Below are positions 12,320 to 27,076 of a stretch of 64,000 nt of DNA, piece after piece. How positions within the stretch are numbered: position 1 is the first letter of the stretch; each line of letters opens with the position of its first letter. This DNA comes from Pagrus major (lineage: Eukaryota; Chordata; Actinopteri; Spariformes; Sparidae): positions 15,190,113 to 15,254,112 of the forward strand of contig NC_133223.1 of NCBI RefSeq assembly GCF_040436345.1, read 5' to 3'. The notes beneath the pieces were generated by a model, which ran no database searches, was not told the origin of the DNA, and saw only the letters and a program-made list of their open reading frames with translations. A program made the position numbers and the translations under genes.

Positions 12320-14951
12320 ATGGTCACCATGTTCAGCCTGAACCGAGCAGCTCTGCTTCAACTATTAGTTATGTGCCAAGTCTTTGCAGGTACAGTGGAC
12401 ATTTGTGTTTGTCTTGTATGCTTTTTTCTATTTTTAATTATATTTAATATTTATTGATTGATTGTTTCCTTCCCTGTTAGGTCATTGTTTCGTTGACTAC
12501 AGGGATATTCTGGTGTCCAGGGGGGAATCTGTCACGTTGACTTGCAACACATCCGAGGAAAAGATCTCACAAATCAGCTGGACCAAAGACAGATTTAGTT
12601 TTGTTTATTCAATTGTCCATAATAAGACTTTTTTTAAAATAACCTCTAACAGACTGACAATAGACCTAAACTTACCTGTTAAGCTGAATGTTTTGAATGC
12701 TACACATGAAGACGCAGGACTCTATATATGTGAAGTAGTGAGTGTTAAAGCTGGTCTAAGGACAACAGAGTGGAATTTGACAGTGTCCGAGGCACCTGAA
12801 GGTAAGTAGAGCACAAAACAGGACTAATCATCTCTCCAGACTTAGTACATTTCAAAGCTCACACTTCATGCTACTTTAATTATTCACATCTTATTTGATG
12901 CAGGAGTCAGTTCATCGTGGGATTTTCTATACATACTCACATCTGTAATTGGACTTCTTCTCTGTGTCATCGCTCCAGCTGTCTGCATCTGCAGGTGAGT
13001 TTTTATTCAAATCTGTGTGAAAATTGTAGCCTGATGTCGTTACACACTTAACACCTTGACTTCCTCCCTTCCCCACTTGCCGTCATCGTGTAACTGACAT
13101 GTGAACTAGCTGCATTTTTAAACATTTCTACATTTGCCAAACATATTTCACACTACTTAATATTGTTAATCCTCTTTCCAGTAACAGTTTACATTACAAT
13201 TCGGGAGCTTTAGATGATGTCAGTTAATGCAGCACAGAGATTTTTTTACAGCGGACATTTTGATTTGTCAAAGCAGGAAAACAAACATGTAAATAACATT
13301 AATGATGCGTTCACTTCATTAAGTGTCCCAGTAAGACATGTCAGAGAGTGAACATACACAACACCAGTGCCAGTGCTGTAAATGGCTCACCTAAATGGAA
13401 AGCAGTTATCATAAATGTTAGTATTTCCACCTGTGCTTCCTGCTTTGACGAGTCAAAATGTCTGCTGTGAGAAGGCTCTGCTGCTGCCACCATGACCAAA
13501 AACCAGAATGTTTTTATTTTCCAGTCTGCTCATTTAATGTATTTTTCTCATGACAAGAATCTTTTCTTATTGCAATGAAATGTCTTAATAATATTCTAAT
13601 TATATAAGTCAAGCAGACGCATCTCATTAAAGACATGTTTCCGGTTCAACATGATAACCTGGTGTGTGTTAATAAGAAATCTACATGATGTTAAATGAGG
13701 AAAAGATCCAGTCAGTGCCTTCACATCAACGAGCTGCAGGTAGTGTTAAACAAACAGGGGACATCGTGTTTGAATCATGTTGAACTTGGGTTAATTATTT
13801 AACAAATAAATATATTTAAGAGTGGCCACATGAGTCTGCACTCAAACAGGCTGCATCCCTGACTGTGACAGGCAGAGGGCGACAAACTCTGAGAGAGAAG
13901 AGATGAGAGCTGAATGTGATGGAAGGAGGACAGAGGGAGAGAGATGAGAGACTCAGAGAGAGGAACAGAAACAGGAGGTCAAGAATGAAGCTGCACCAGT
14001 AGTACCAGTATTTTTTTAAATTTCTTTTATTTGAGTACCCCCACCCAACACCCTCCCAAGCACTGATGGCAAGTAACTGAGTAAATTTATTCCAGTACTG
14101 TATCTAAGTACAGGTACCTGTACTTTACTTCAGTATTTCCATCAAATGCTACTTAATACTCTTTTCACTCCACTGCACTCATTTGACAGCTTTAGTAATT
14201 TCACATTTCAGATCTAAATATATAAAATGCAGTACAATGTTCCTTTTTGCTTGTGGTTCTTTAGAAAAAGAGCGTGTCTATAGTCCAATAACATGAAAAC
14301 AGATTCCCGTATCAGAATTTTGTTTTTTCTTTCCAGCCACAGTAAACATCTCACGACCCACTCAAATTTCTTTTTTGAGCCTTCGGAGGGGCCTGACCTC
14401 TAGGTTGGAAAACCACTGGACAAAGCAACATAACTCTGTTAAAATAACCTGAATTAGCTCCTCTTTTTTAGCTCCTCACATTTTTTAGTGCAAGCTTTTT
14501 CTTTAACACATTTTTAACCCAACTCAAGGTTGGTCATTTCAAACATGGTGGGGATGTCTTCCAAGTATCCCCAACGGTCTGATACAACTTGAAAGTCCAG
14601 TGGATTCTCATTATTTACAACTTTATCTCTGCAGAAAACTCTGGACAGAGTCACTGAACCAGGACTCAGAGAGGAGCAGGACCCTGAGTTATGTCCAGTT
14701 TCATGTCCAGTTGGGAGGACAGGTCAGAAGAACTTCAAGTCATTACTCAAACTATTATGTTCTCATGTCTCACAAAGCATTTTTTTTTTGCAGTCTCTCT
14801 TATTTTCTGCTCATTTGTTTCTTTGTTTTCCTTTCTTTCTTAGTTATGAGTTTATTCTCATTCCCTCTCCCCACAGGTGTCCCCACGGGTGGCTCCTCCT
14901 CAGTACCAGAGTTGTGTAGTATACAGGATGAATCACCAGCAGAGGGAGTAA
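12320..14951 (+). CDS. Gene B: V-set Ig receptor, non-ITIM tail
   Basis: Exons: 12,320-12,389 (signal peptide), 12,481-12,801 (V-set), 12,904-12,994 (transmembrane), 14,635-14,722 and 14,877-14,951 (tail); 214 residues, all GT-AG and in frame. The V domain carries VTLTC, ISQISWTK and DAGLYICEV with the paired cysteines. The tail exons are unrelated to those of A and D: they contain LSYVQF, which fits a Yxx-hydrophobic sorting signal, and SCVVYRM, but no ITIM. Compared with E, the last exon ends early: E reads on for 19 more residues where B has TAA, so the B tail is truncated at its C terminus. The 12.5-kb repeat array begins only 139 bases after the stop and I see no AATAAA in between, so the 3' end of its transcript is unclear. 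Likely partner of inhibitory gene A. Functional assignment is inference. Confidence 0.7.
13235..13745 (+). repeat. Dispersed repeat in intron 3 of gene B
   Basis: Present at the paralogous place in C (29,815-30,320) and E (37,335-37,835), and as a diverged independent copy at 53,035-53,530 in the nectin-like region. Shared blocks include GTGTAAATAA, TAATGATG, GACATGTCAG and GAGCTGCAGG. The intergenic copy shows it is a mobile or dispersed repeat, class unknown. Confidence 0.5.
14073..14215 (+). repeat. Common teleost repeat (TAACTGAGTAAAT type)
   Basis: Matches the widespread fish repeat rich in AAGTACAGGTACCTGTACTT and TACTTCAGTATTTCCAT. Paralogous copy in gene E at 38,165-38,345; related fragments at 44,380-44,465, 47,430-47,500 and 54,380-54,450. 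Probably derived from a hAT-type non-autonomous element. Confidence 0.5.
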
Positions 14952-16253
14952 GAGGCTCAGTTCAGTGTTTGGTCTGACAAGAATGACATTCAGATTAAAG
15001 TTGAATGAGAAACAAGAGAGGACAGGACACATGATATATGATAATATGAATCCAACCTGGAGAATGATTGTTAAAACAAACATGGAGAAAGTAGAAATAC
15101 ACAACAAACAGTAGAAATACACAGCACACGGTAGAAATACACAGTAGAAATACAGAGCACACAACAAACAGTAGAAATACACAGCAAACAGTAGAAATAC
15201 ACAGCACACAGTAGAAATACACAGTAGAAATACAGAGCACACGGTAGAAATACACAGTCGAAATACACAATACACAGTCGAAATACACAGTGGAAATACA
15301 CAGCACACAGTCGAAATACACAGTAGAAATACAGAGCACACAATAGAAATACACAGTAGAAATACATAGCACACAGTTGAAATACACTGTAGAAATACAC
15401 TGTAGATATTCAGAGCACACATTAGAAATACACAACACACAGCAGAAATACACAGTAGAAATACACAGCACACAATAGAAGTACACAGTAGAAATACAGA
15501 GCATACAATATAAAAACACATCACACAGTAGAAATACACAGCACACAGTAGAAATACACAATAGAAATACACAGCACACAGTAGAAATACACAGTCAAAA
15601 TACACAGTTGAAATACACAGCACACAGTCGGAATACACAGTAGAAATACAGAGCACACAATAGAAATACACAGTAGAAATACAGAGCACACAATAGAAAT
15701 AAACAGTAGAAATACATAGCACACAATAGAAATACACTGTAGAAATACACATCACACAGTTGAAATACACTGTAAATATACACTGCAGAAATTCAGAGCA
15801 CACATTAGAAATACACAGTGAGAAATACACAGCACACAGTTGAAATACACTGTAGAAATACACTGTAGAAATTCAGAGCACACATTAGAAATACACAACA
15901 CACAGCAGAAATACACAGTGGGAATACACAGCACACAATAGAAGTACACAGTAGAAATACAGAGCACAGAATAGAAATACACATCACACAGTAGAAATAC
16001 ATTGTAGAAATACAGAGCACACAGTAGAAATACTCATCACACAGTAGAAATACACAGCACACAGTAGAAATACACTGTAAAAAACACAGTCAAAATACAC
16101 ATCACAGTTGAAATACACAGTAGAAATACAGAGCACACAGTAGAAATACACTGTAAAAAACACAGTCGAAATACAAAGCACACAGTTGAAATACACAGCA
16201 CACAGTAGAAATACACAGCACACAGTCGAAATACACTGTAGCAATTCAAAGCA

Positions 16254-16601
16254 CACATTAGAAATACACAGCACACAATAAAAGTACACAGTAGAAATAC
16301 AAAGCACGCAGTAGAAATACACAGTGAAAACTACACAGCACACATTAGAAATACACAGCACACAATAAAAGTACACAGTAGAAATACAAAGCACGCAGTA
16401 GAAATACACAGTGAAAACTACACAGCACACATTAGAAATACACAGCACACAATAAAAGTACACAGTAGAAATACAAAGCACGCAGTAGAAATACACAGTG
16501 AAAACTACACAGCACACATTAGAAATACACAGCACACAATAAAAGTACACAGTAGAAATACAAAGCACGCAGTAGAAATACACAGTGAAAACTACACAGC
16601 A
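16254..16601 (+). repeat. 87-base higher-order repeat, four copies
   Basis: Four tandem 87-base units start at 16,254, 16,341, 16,428 and 16,515, each opening CACATTAGAAATAC and containing CACAATAAAAGTACAC and GTGAAAACTACAC. Two further units lie at 18,293-18,466 with the same 87-base spacing. Confidence 0.9.
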
Positions 16602-16619
16602 CACAGTTGTAATACACAG

Positions 16620-19400
16620 TAGAAATACACTGCACACAATAGAAGTACACAGTAGAAATACAGAGCACACAGTAGAAATACTAATCACACAGTAGAAATA
16701 CACAACACACAGTAGAAATACACAGTAGAAATACACTGTAGAAATTCAGAGCACACATTAGAAATACAATACACACAGTAGAAATACACAGCACGCAATA
16801 GAAGTACACAGTAGAAATACAGAGCACACAGTAGAAATACTGATCACACAGTAGAAATACACAACACACAGTAGAAATACACAGTAGAAATACACTGTAG
16901 AAATTCAGAGCACATATTAGAAATCCACAACACACAGCAGAAATACACAGCATGCAATGGAAGTACACAGTAGCAATACAGAGCACACAGTCAAAATACA
17001 CGGCACACAGTTGAAATACACAGTAGAAATACACTGTAGAAATACAAATAACACAGTAGAAATACACAGTAGAAATAGACATCACACAGTAGAAATACAC
17101 AGTAGAAATACAGAGATCACAACACAAATACACATCACATAGTAGAAATACACAGCAGAAACACATAGGACACAGTTGACATACACAGTCGAAATACACA
17201 GTGGAAATACACAGCACACAGTCGGAATACACAGTAGAAATACACAGCACACAATAGAAGTACACAGTAGAAATACAGAGCACAGAATAGAAATACACAT
17301 CACACAGTAGAAATACACAATAGAAATACACAGCACACAGTAGAAATAGACTGTAGAAATACACAGTCGAAATACACAGCTCACAGTTGAAATACACAGT
17401 AGAAATACACAGTAGAAATTCAGAGCACACATTAGAAATCCACAACACACAGCAGAAATACACAGCACGCAATAGAAGTACACAGTAGAAATACAGAGCA
17501 CACAGTAGAAATACTCAACACACAGTAGAAATACACAGTAGAAATACACTGTAGAAATTCAGAGCACACATTAGAAATACAATACACACAGTAGAAATAC
17601 ACAGCACGCAATAGAAGTACACAGTAGAAATACAGAGCACACAGTAGAAATACTGATCACACAGTAGAAATACACAACACACAGTAGAAATACACAGTAG
17701 AAATACACTGTAGAAATTCAGAGCACATATTAGAAATCCACAACACACAGCAGAAATACACAGCATGCAATGGAAGTACACAGTAGAAATACAGAGCACA
17801 CAGTCAAAATACACGGCACACAGTTGAAATACACAGTAGAAATACACTGTAGAAATACACATAACACAGTAGAAATACACAGTAGAAATAGACATCACAC
17901 AGTAGAAATACACAGTAGAAATACAGAGATCACAACACAAATACACATCACATAGTAGAAATACACAGCAGAAACACATAGGACACAGTTGACATACACA
18001 GTCGAAATACACAGTGGAAATACACAGCACACAGTCGGAATACACAGTAGAAATACACAGCACACAATAGAAGTACACAGTAGAAATACAGAGCACAGAA
18101 TAGAAATACACATCACACAGTAGAAATACACAATAGAAATACACAGCACACAGTAGAAATAGACTGTAGAAATACACAGTCGAAATACACATCACACAGT
18201 TGAAATACACAGTAGAAATACACAGCACACAGTAGAAATACACTGTAAAAAACACAGTCGAAATACAAAGCACACAGTTGAAATACACAGCACACATTAG
18301 AAATACACAGCACACAATAAAAGTACACAGTAGAAATACAAAGCACGCAGTAGAAATACACAGTGAAAACTACACCGCACACATTAGAAATACACAGCAC
18401 ACAATAAAAGTACACAGTAGAAATACAAAGCACGCAGTAGAAATACACAGTGAAAACTACACAGCACACAGTTGAAATACACAGTAGAAATACACTGCAC
18501 ACAATAGAAGTACACAGTAGAAATACAGAGCACACAGTAGAAATACTAATCACACAGTAGAAATACACAACACACAGTAGAAATACACAGTAGAAATACA
18601 CTGTAGAAATTCAGAGCACACATTAGAAATACAATACACACAGTAGAAATACACAGCACGCAATAGAAGTACACAGTAGAAATACAGAGCACACAGTAGA
18701 AATACTGATCACACAGTAGAAATACACAACACACAGTAGAAATACACAGTAGAAATACACTGTAGAAATTCAGAGCACATATTAGAAATCCACAACACAC
18801 AGCAGAAATACACAGCATGCAATGGAAGTACACAGTAGAAATACAGAGCACACAGTCAAAATACACGGCACACAGTTGAAATACACAGTAGAAATACACT
18901 GTAGAAATACACATAACACAGTAGAAATACACAGTAGAAATACACATAACACAGTAGAAATACACAGTAGAAATAGACATCACACAGTAGAAATACACAG
19001 TAGAAATACAGAGATCACAACACAAATACACATCACATAGTAGAAATACACAGCAGAAACACATAGGACACAGTTGACATACACAGTCGAAATACACAGT
19101 GGAAATACACAGCACACAGTCGGAATACACAGTAGAAATACACAGCACACAATAGAAGTACACAGTAGAAATACAGAGCACAGAATAGAAATACACATCA
19201 CACAGTAGAAATACACAATAGAAATACACAGCACACAGTAGAAATAGACTGTAGAAATACACAGTCGAAATACACAGCTCACAGTTGAAATACACAGTAG
19301 AAATACACAGTAGAAATTCAGAGCACACATTAGAAATCCACAACACACAGCAGAAATACACAGCACGCAATAGAAGTACACAGTAGAAATACAGAGCACA
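16620..19400 (+). repeat. Three-fold repeated 0.8-kb block inside the array
   Basis: The marker CATGCAATGGAAGTACACAG occurs with its ATG at 16,957, 17,770 and 18,822. The first and third copies are in near-identical context over about 0.8 kb at an offset of 1,865 bases, rising to 1,898 after a 33-base insertion. The second lies 813 bases after the first and is cut short where it joins a copy of the 87-base repeat. Confidence 0.8.
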
Positions 19401-20049
19401 CAGTAGAAATACTCATCACACAGTAGAAATACACAATAGAAATACACAGCACACAGTAGAAATACACTGTAGAAATACACAGTGGAAATACACCGCACAC
19501 AGTTGAAATACACAGTAGAAATACACATCACACAGTAGAAATACACTGTAGAAATACACATAACACAGTAGAAATACACAGTAGAAATACACATCACACA
19601 GTAGAAATACACAGCAGAAACATGTAGGACACAGTTGACATACACAGTAGAAATACACATTACACAGTAGAAATACACCGTAGAAATACACAGCACACAA
19701 TAGAAATACACATCACACTGTAGAAATACACTGTAGAAATACAGAGCACACAGTAGAAATACACAAGAGAAATACACAGCACAGAGTTGAAATACACTGT
19801 AGAAATACAGAACACACTGTAGAGATACACAGTAGAAATACACAGTGAAAAATACAGAGCACACAGTAGAAGTACACAGTAGAAATACACAGCACACAAT
19901 AGAAATACACAGTAGAAATTAAGAGCACACAGTAGAAACACACAGCACACAGTAGAAATACACAGTAGAAATACAGAGCACACAGTAGAAATACACTGTA
20001 GAAATACACTTCACACAGTAGAAATACAGCGCACACAGAAGAAATACAC

Positions 20050-23000
20050 AGTAGAAATACACAGTAGAAATACACAGCACACAGTAGAAATACACAGTAG
20101 AAACACACAGCACACAGTAGAAATACACAGTAAAAATGCACAGCACTCAGTAGAAATACACAGTAGAAATACACAGCACACAGTAGAAATACACAGTAGA
20201 AATACAGCGCACACAGTAGAAATACACTGTAGAAATACACAGCACACAGTAGAAATACACTATAGAAATCCACAGCACACGGTAGAAATACACAGTAGAA
20301 ATACAGAGCACACAGTAGAAATACACTGTAGAAATACACAGCACACAGTAGAAATACACATCACACAGTAGAAATACAGAGCACACAGTAGAAATACACA
20401 ACACACAGTAGAAATTCACAGTAGAAATACAGAGCACACAGTAGAAATACACTGTAGAAATACACAACACAGTAGAAATTCACAGTAGAAATACAGAGCA
20501 CACAGTAGAAATACACTGTAGAAATTCACAGCACACAGTAGAAATACACATCACATAGTAGAAATACAGAGCACACAGTAGAAATACACAACACACAGTA
20601 GAAATTCACAGTAGAAATACAGAGCACACAGTAGAAATACACTGTAGAAATACACAACACAGTAGAAATACACATCACATAGTAGAAATACAGAGCACAC
20701 AGTAGAAATACACAAGACACAGTAGAAATTCACAGTAGAAATACAGAGCACACAGTAGAAATACACTGTAGAAATACACAACACAGTAGAAATTCACAGT
20801 AGAAATACAGAGCACACAGTAGAAATTCACAGTAGAAATACAGAGCACACAGTCGAAATACACAGTAGAAATACAGAGCACACAGTAGAAATACACTGTA
20901 GAAATACACAGCACGCAGTAGAAATACACAGTAGAAATACAGAGCACACAGTAGAAATACACTGTAGAAATACACAGCACGCAGTAGAAATACAGAGCAC
21001 ACAGTAGAAAGACACATCACACAGTAGAAATGCACAGCACACAGTCGAAATACACAGTAGAAATACAGAGCACACAATAGAAATACACAGTAGAAATACA
21101 GAGCACGCAGTAGAAATACACATCACACAGTAGAAATGCACAGCACACAGTCGAAATACAGAGCACACAATAGAAATACACAGTAGAAATACACATCACA
21201 CAGTAGAAATACACTGTAGAAATTCAGAGCACACAGTAGAAATACACAGTAGAAATACAGCGCACACAGTAGAAATACACTGTAGAAATACACAGCACAC
21301 AGTAGAAATACACTATAGAAATCCACAGCACACGGTAGAAATACACATTAGAAATACAGAGCACACAGTAGAAATACACTGTAGAAATACACAGCACACA
21401 GTAGAAATATACATCACACAGTAGAAATACAGAGCACACAGTAGAAATACACAACACACAGTAGAAATTCACAGTAGAAATACAGAGCACACAGTAGAAA
21501 TACACAACACACAGTAGAAATTCACAGTAGAAATACAGAGCACACAGTAGAAATACACTGTAGAAATACACAACACAGTAGAAATTCACAGTAGAAATAC
21601 AGAGCACACAGTAGAAATACACTGTAGAAATTCACAGCACACAGTAGAAATACACATCACATAGTAGAAATACAGAGCACACAGTAGAAATACACAACAC
21701 ACAGTAGAAATTCACAGTAGAAATACAGAGCACACAGTAGAAATACACTGTAGAAATACACAACACAGTAGAAATACACATCACATAGTAGAAATACAGA
21801 GCACACAGTAGAAATACACAAGACACAGTAGAAATTCACAGTAGAAATACAGAGCACACAGTAGAAATACACTGTAGAAATACACAACACAGTAGAAATT
21901 CACAGTAGAAATACAGAGCACACAGTAGAAATTCACAGTAGAAATACAGAGCACACAGTCGAAATACACAGTAGAAATACAGAGCACACAGTAGAAATAC
22001 ACTGTAGAAATACACAGCACGCAGTAGAAATACACAGTAGAAATACAGAGCACACAGTAGAAATACACTGTAGAAATACACAGCACGCAGTAGAAATACA
22101 GAGCACACAGTAGAAAGACACATCACACAGTAGAAATGCACAGCACACAGTCGAAATACACAGTAGAAATACAGAGCACACAATAGAAATACACAGTAGA
22201 AATACAGAGCACGCAGTAGAAATACACATCACACAGTAGAAATGCACAGCACACAGTCGAAATACAGAGCACACAATAGAAATACACAGTAGAAATACAC
22301 ATCACACAGTAGAAATACACTGTAGAAATTCAGAGCACACAGTAGAAATACACAGTAGAAATACAGCGCACACAGTAGAAATACACTGTAGAAATACACA
22401 GCACACAGTAGAAATACACTATAGAAATCCACAGCACACGGTAGAAATACACATTAGAAATACAGAGCACACAGTAGAAATACACTGTAGAAATACACAG
22501 CACACAGTAGAAATACACATCACACAGTAGAAATACAGAGCACACAGTAGAAATACACAACACACAGTAGAAATTCACAGTAGAAATACAGAGCACACAG
22601 TAGAAATACACTGTAGAAATACACAACACAGTAGAAATTCACAGTAGAAATACAGAGCACACAGTAGAAATACACTGTAGAAATACACAGCACACAGTAG
22701 AAATACACATCACAAAGTAGAAATACAGAGCACACAGTAGAAATATACAACACACAATAGAAATTCACAGTAGAAATACAGAGCACACAGTAGAAATACA
22801 CTGTAGAAATACACAACACAGTAGAAATTCACAGTAGAAATACAGAGCACACAGTAGAAATACACTGTAGAAATACACAACACAGTAGAAATTCACAGTA
22901 GAAATACAGAGCACACAGTAGAAATACACTGTAGAAATACACAGCACACAGTCAAAATACACAGTAGAAATACAGAGCACACAGTAGAAATACACTGTAG

Positions 23001-26000
23001 AAATACACAGCACGCAGTAGAAATACAGAGCACACAGTAGAAAGACACATCACACAGTAGAAATGCACAGCACACAGTCGAAATACACAGTAGAAATACA
23101 GAGCACACAGTAGAAATACACTGTAGAAATACACAGCACGCAGTAGAAATACACATCACACAGTAGAAATGCACAGCACACAGTCGAAATACAGAGCACA
23201 CAATAGAAATACACAGTAGAAATACACATCACACAGTAGAAATACACTGTAGAAATACAGAGCACACAGTAGAAATACACTGTAGAAATACACAGCACGC
23301 AGTAGAAATACACAGTAGAAACACACAGCACACAGTAGAAATACACTCTAGAAATACAGAGCACACAATAGAAATACACAGAAGAAATCCACAACACACA
23401 GTAGAAATTCACAGTAGAAAAACAACACACTGTAGAGATACACAGTAGAAATACACAGCACACAGTAGAAATACACTGTAGAAATACACAACACACAGTA
23501 GAAATACACATCACACAGTAGAAATACACAGCACACAGTAGAAATACACAGTAGAAACACACAGCACACAGTAGAAATACACAGTAAAAATGCACAGCAC
23601 TCAGTAGAAATACACAGTAGAAATACACAGCACACAGTAGAAATACACAGTAGAAATACAGCGCACACAGTAGAAATACACTGTAGAAATACACAGCACA
23701 CAGTAGAAATACACTATAGAAATCCACAGCACACGGTAGAAATACACAGTAGAAATACAGAGCACACAGTAGAAATACACTGTAGAAATACACAGCACAC
23801 AGTAGAAATACACATCACACAGTAGAAATACAGAGCACACAGTAGAAATACACAACACACAGTAGAAATTCACAGTAGAAATACAGAGCACACAGTAGAA
23901 ATACACTGTAGAAATACACAACACAGTAGAAATTCACAGTAGAAATACAGAGCACACAGTAGAAATACACTGTAGAAATTCACAGCACACAGTAGAAATA
24001 CACATCACATAGTAGAAATACAGAGCACACAGTAGAAATACACAACACACAGTAGAAATTCACAGTAGAAATACAGAGCACACAGTAGAAATACACAACA
24101 CACAGTAGAAATTCACAGTAGAAATACAGAGCACACAGTAGAAATACACTGTAGAAATACACAACACAGTAGAAATACACATCACATAGTAGAAATACAG
24201 AGCACACAGTAGAAATACACAAGACACAGTAGAAATTCACAGTAGAAATACAGAGCACACAGTAGAAATACACTGTAGAAATACACAACACAGTAGAAAT
24301 TCACAGTAGAAATACAGAGCACACAGTAGAAATTCACAGTAGAAATACAGAGCACACAGTCGAAATACACAGTAGAAATACAGAGCACACAGTAGAAATA
24401 CACTGTAGAAATACACAGCACGCAGTAGAAATACACAGTAGAAATACAGAGCACACAGTAGAAATACACTGTAGAAATACACAGCACGCAGTAGAAATAC
24501 AGAGCACACAGTAGAAAGACACATCACACAGTAGAAATGCACAGCACACAGTCGAAATACACAGTAGAAATACAGAGCACACAATAGAAATACACAGTAG
24601 AAATACAGAGCACGCAGTAGAAATACACATCACACAGTAGAAATGCACAGCACACAGTCGAAATACAGAGCACACAATAGAAATACACAGTAGAAATACA
24701 CATCACACAGTAGAAATACACTGTAGAAATTCAGAGCACACAGTAGAAATACACAGTAGAAATACAGCGCACACAGTAGAAATACACTGTAGAAATACAC
24801 AGCACACAGTAGAAATACACTATAGAAATCCACAGCACACGGTAGAAATACACATTAGAAATACAGAGCACACAGTAGAAATACACTGTAGAAATACACA
24901 GCACACAGTAGAAATATACATCACACAGTAGAAATACAGAGCACACAGTAGAAATACACAACACACAGTAGAAATTCACAGTAGAAATACAGAGCACACA
25001 GTAGAAATACACAACACACAGTAGAAATTCACAGTAGAAATACAGAGCACACAGTAGAAATACACTGTAGAAATACACAACACAGTAGAAATTCACAGTA
25101 GAAATACAGAGCACACAGTAGAAATACACTGTAGAAATTCACAGCACACAGTAGAAATACACATCACATAGTAGAAATACAGAGCACACAGTAGAAATAC
25201 ACAACACACAGTAGAAATTCACAGTAGAAATACAGAGCACACAGTAGAAATACACTGTAGAAATACACAACACAGTAGAAATACACATCACATAGTAGAA
25301 ATACAGAGCACACAGTAGAAATACACAAGACACAGTAGAAATTCACAGTAGAAATACAGAGCACACAGTAGAAATACACTGTAGAAATACACAACACAGT
25401 AGAAATTCACAGTAGAAATACAGAGCACACAGTAGAAATTCACAGTAGAAATACAGAGCACACAGTCGAAATACACAGTAGAAATACAGAGCACACAGTA
25501 GAAATACACTGTAGAAATACACAGCACGCAGTAGAAATACACAGTAGAAATACAGAGCACACAGTAGAAATACACTGTAGAAATACACAGCACGCAGTAG
25601 AAATACAGAGCACACAGTAGAAAGACACATCACACAGTAGAAATGCACAGCACACAGTCGAAATACACAGTAGAAATACAGAGCACACAATAGAAATACA
25701 CAGTAGAAATACAGAGCACGCAGTAGAAATACACATCACACAGTAGAAATGCACAGCACACAGTCGAAATACAGAGCACACAATAGAAATACACAGTAGA
25801 AATACACATCACACAGTAGAAATACACTGTAGAAATTCAGAGCACACAGTAGAAATACACAGTAGAAATACAGCGCACACAGTAGAAATACACTGTAGAA
25901 ATACACAGCACACAGTAGAAATACACTATAGAAATCCACAGCACACGGTAGAAATACACATTAGAAATACAGAGCACACAGTAGAAATACACTGTAGAAA

Positions 26001-27040
26001 TACACAGCACACAGTAGAAATACACATCACACAGTAGAAATACAGAGCACACAGTAGAAATACACAACACACAGTAGAAATTCACAGTAGAAATACAGAG
26101 CACACAGTAGAAATACACTGTAGAAATACACAACACAGTAGAAATTCACAGTAGAAATACAGAGCACACAGTAGAAATACACTGTAGAAATACACAGCAC
26201 ACAGTAGAAATACACATCACATAGTAGAAATACAGAGCACACAGTAGAAATATACAACACACAGTAGAAATTCACAGTAGAAATACAGAGCACACAGTAG
26301 AAATACACTGTAGAAATACACAACACAGTAGAAATTCACAGTAGAAATACAGAGCACACAGTAGAAATACACTGTAGAAATACACAACACAGTAGAAATT
26401 CACAGTAGAAATACAGAGCACACAGTAGAAATACACTGTAGAAATACACAGCACACAGTCAAAATACACAGTAGAAATACAGAGCACACAGTAGAAATAC
26501 ACTGTAGAAATACACAGCACGCAGTAGAAATACAGAGCACACAGTAGAAAGACACATCACACAGTAGAAATGCACAGCACACAGTCGAAATACACAGTAG
26601 AAATACAGAGCACACAGTAGAAATACACTGTAGAAATACACAGCACGCAGTAGAAATACACATCACACAGTAGAAATGCACAGCACACAGTCGAAATACA
26701 GAGCACACAATAGAAATACACAGTAGAAATACACATCACACAGTAGAAATACACTGTAGAAATACAGAGCACACAGTAGAAATACACTGTAGAAATACAC
26801 AGCACGCAGTAGAAATACACAGTAGAAACACACAGCACACAGTAGAAATACACTCTAGAAATACAGAGCACACAATAGAAATACACAGAAGAAATCCACA
26901 ACACACAGTAGAAATTCACAGTAGAAAAACAACACACTGTAGAGATACACAGTAGAAATACACAGCACACAGTAGAAATACACTGTAGAAATACACAACA
27001 CACAGTAGAAATACACATCACACAGTAGAAATACAAAACA
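20050..27040 (+). repeat. 3.5-kb higher-order repeat, two tandem copies
   Basis: Segments starting at 20,675, 21,781, 22,893 and 23,050 recur exactly 3,507 bases later (24,182, 25,288, 26,400, 26,557). Near the left edge the offset is 3,454, so one copy carries a 53-base indel near 24,060-24,115. The low number of differences suggests a recent duplication or assembly-level copying. Confidence 0.85.
20240..22550 (+). repeat. 1,106-base higher-order repeat, two tandem copies
   Basis: Sequence around 20,526-21,330 recurs at exactly +1,106 bases with near identity. The same 1,106-base pair recurs at 23,750-26,050. End points are approximate because the monomers are so similar. Confidence 0.85.
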
Positions 27041-27076
27041 CACAGTAGAAATTCACAGTAGAAATACAGAACACAC

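Noticed and set aside
16957-19040. Plus-strand repeat frames reading HTVEIHSRN-type peptides
   Set aside because: Short, created by the same tandem repeat, and interrupted at each phase change. No sign of coding.
14844-27043. Long minus-strand open frames rich in Cys, Tyr, Val and Phe across the array
   Set aside because: All three minus frames stay open because the monomer complement lacks stop codons. Repeats are not multiples of three, frames overlap each other, and there is no promoter or splice context. Low-complexity artefact.
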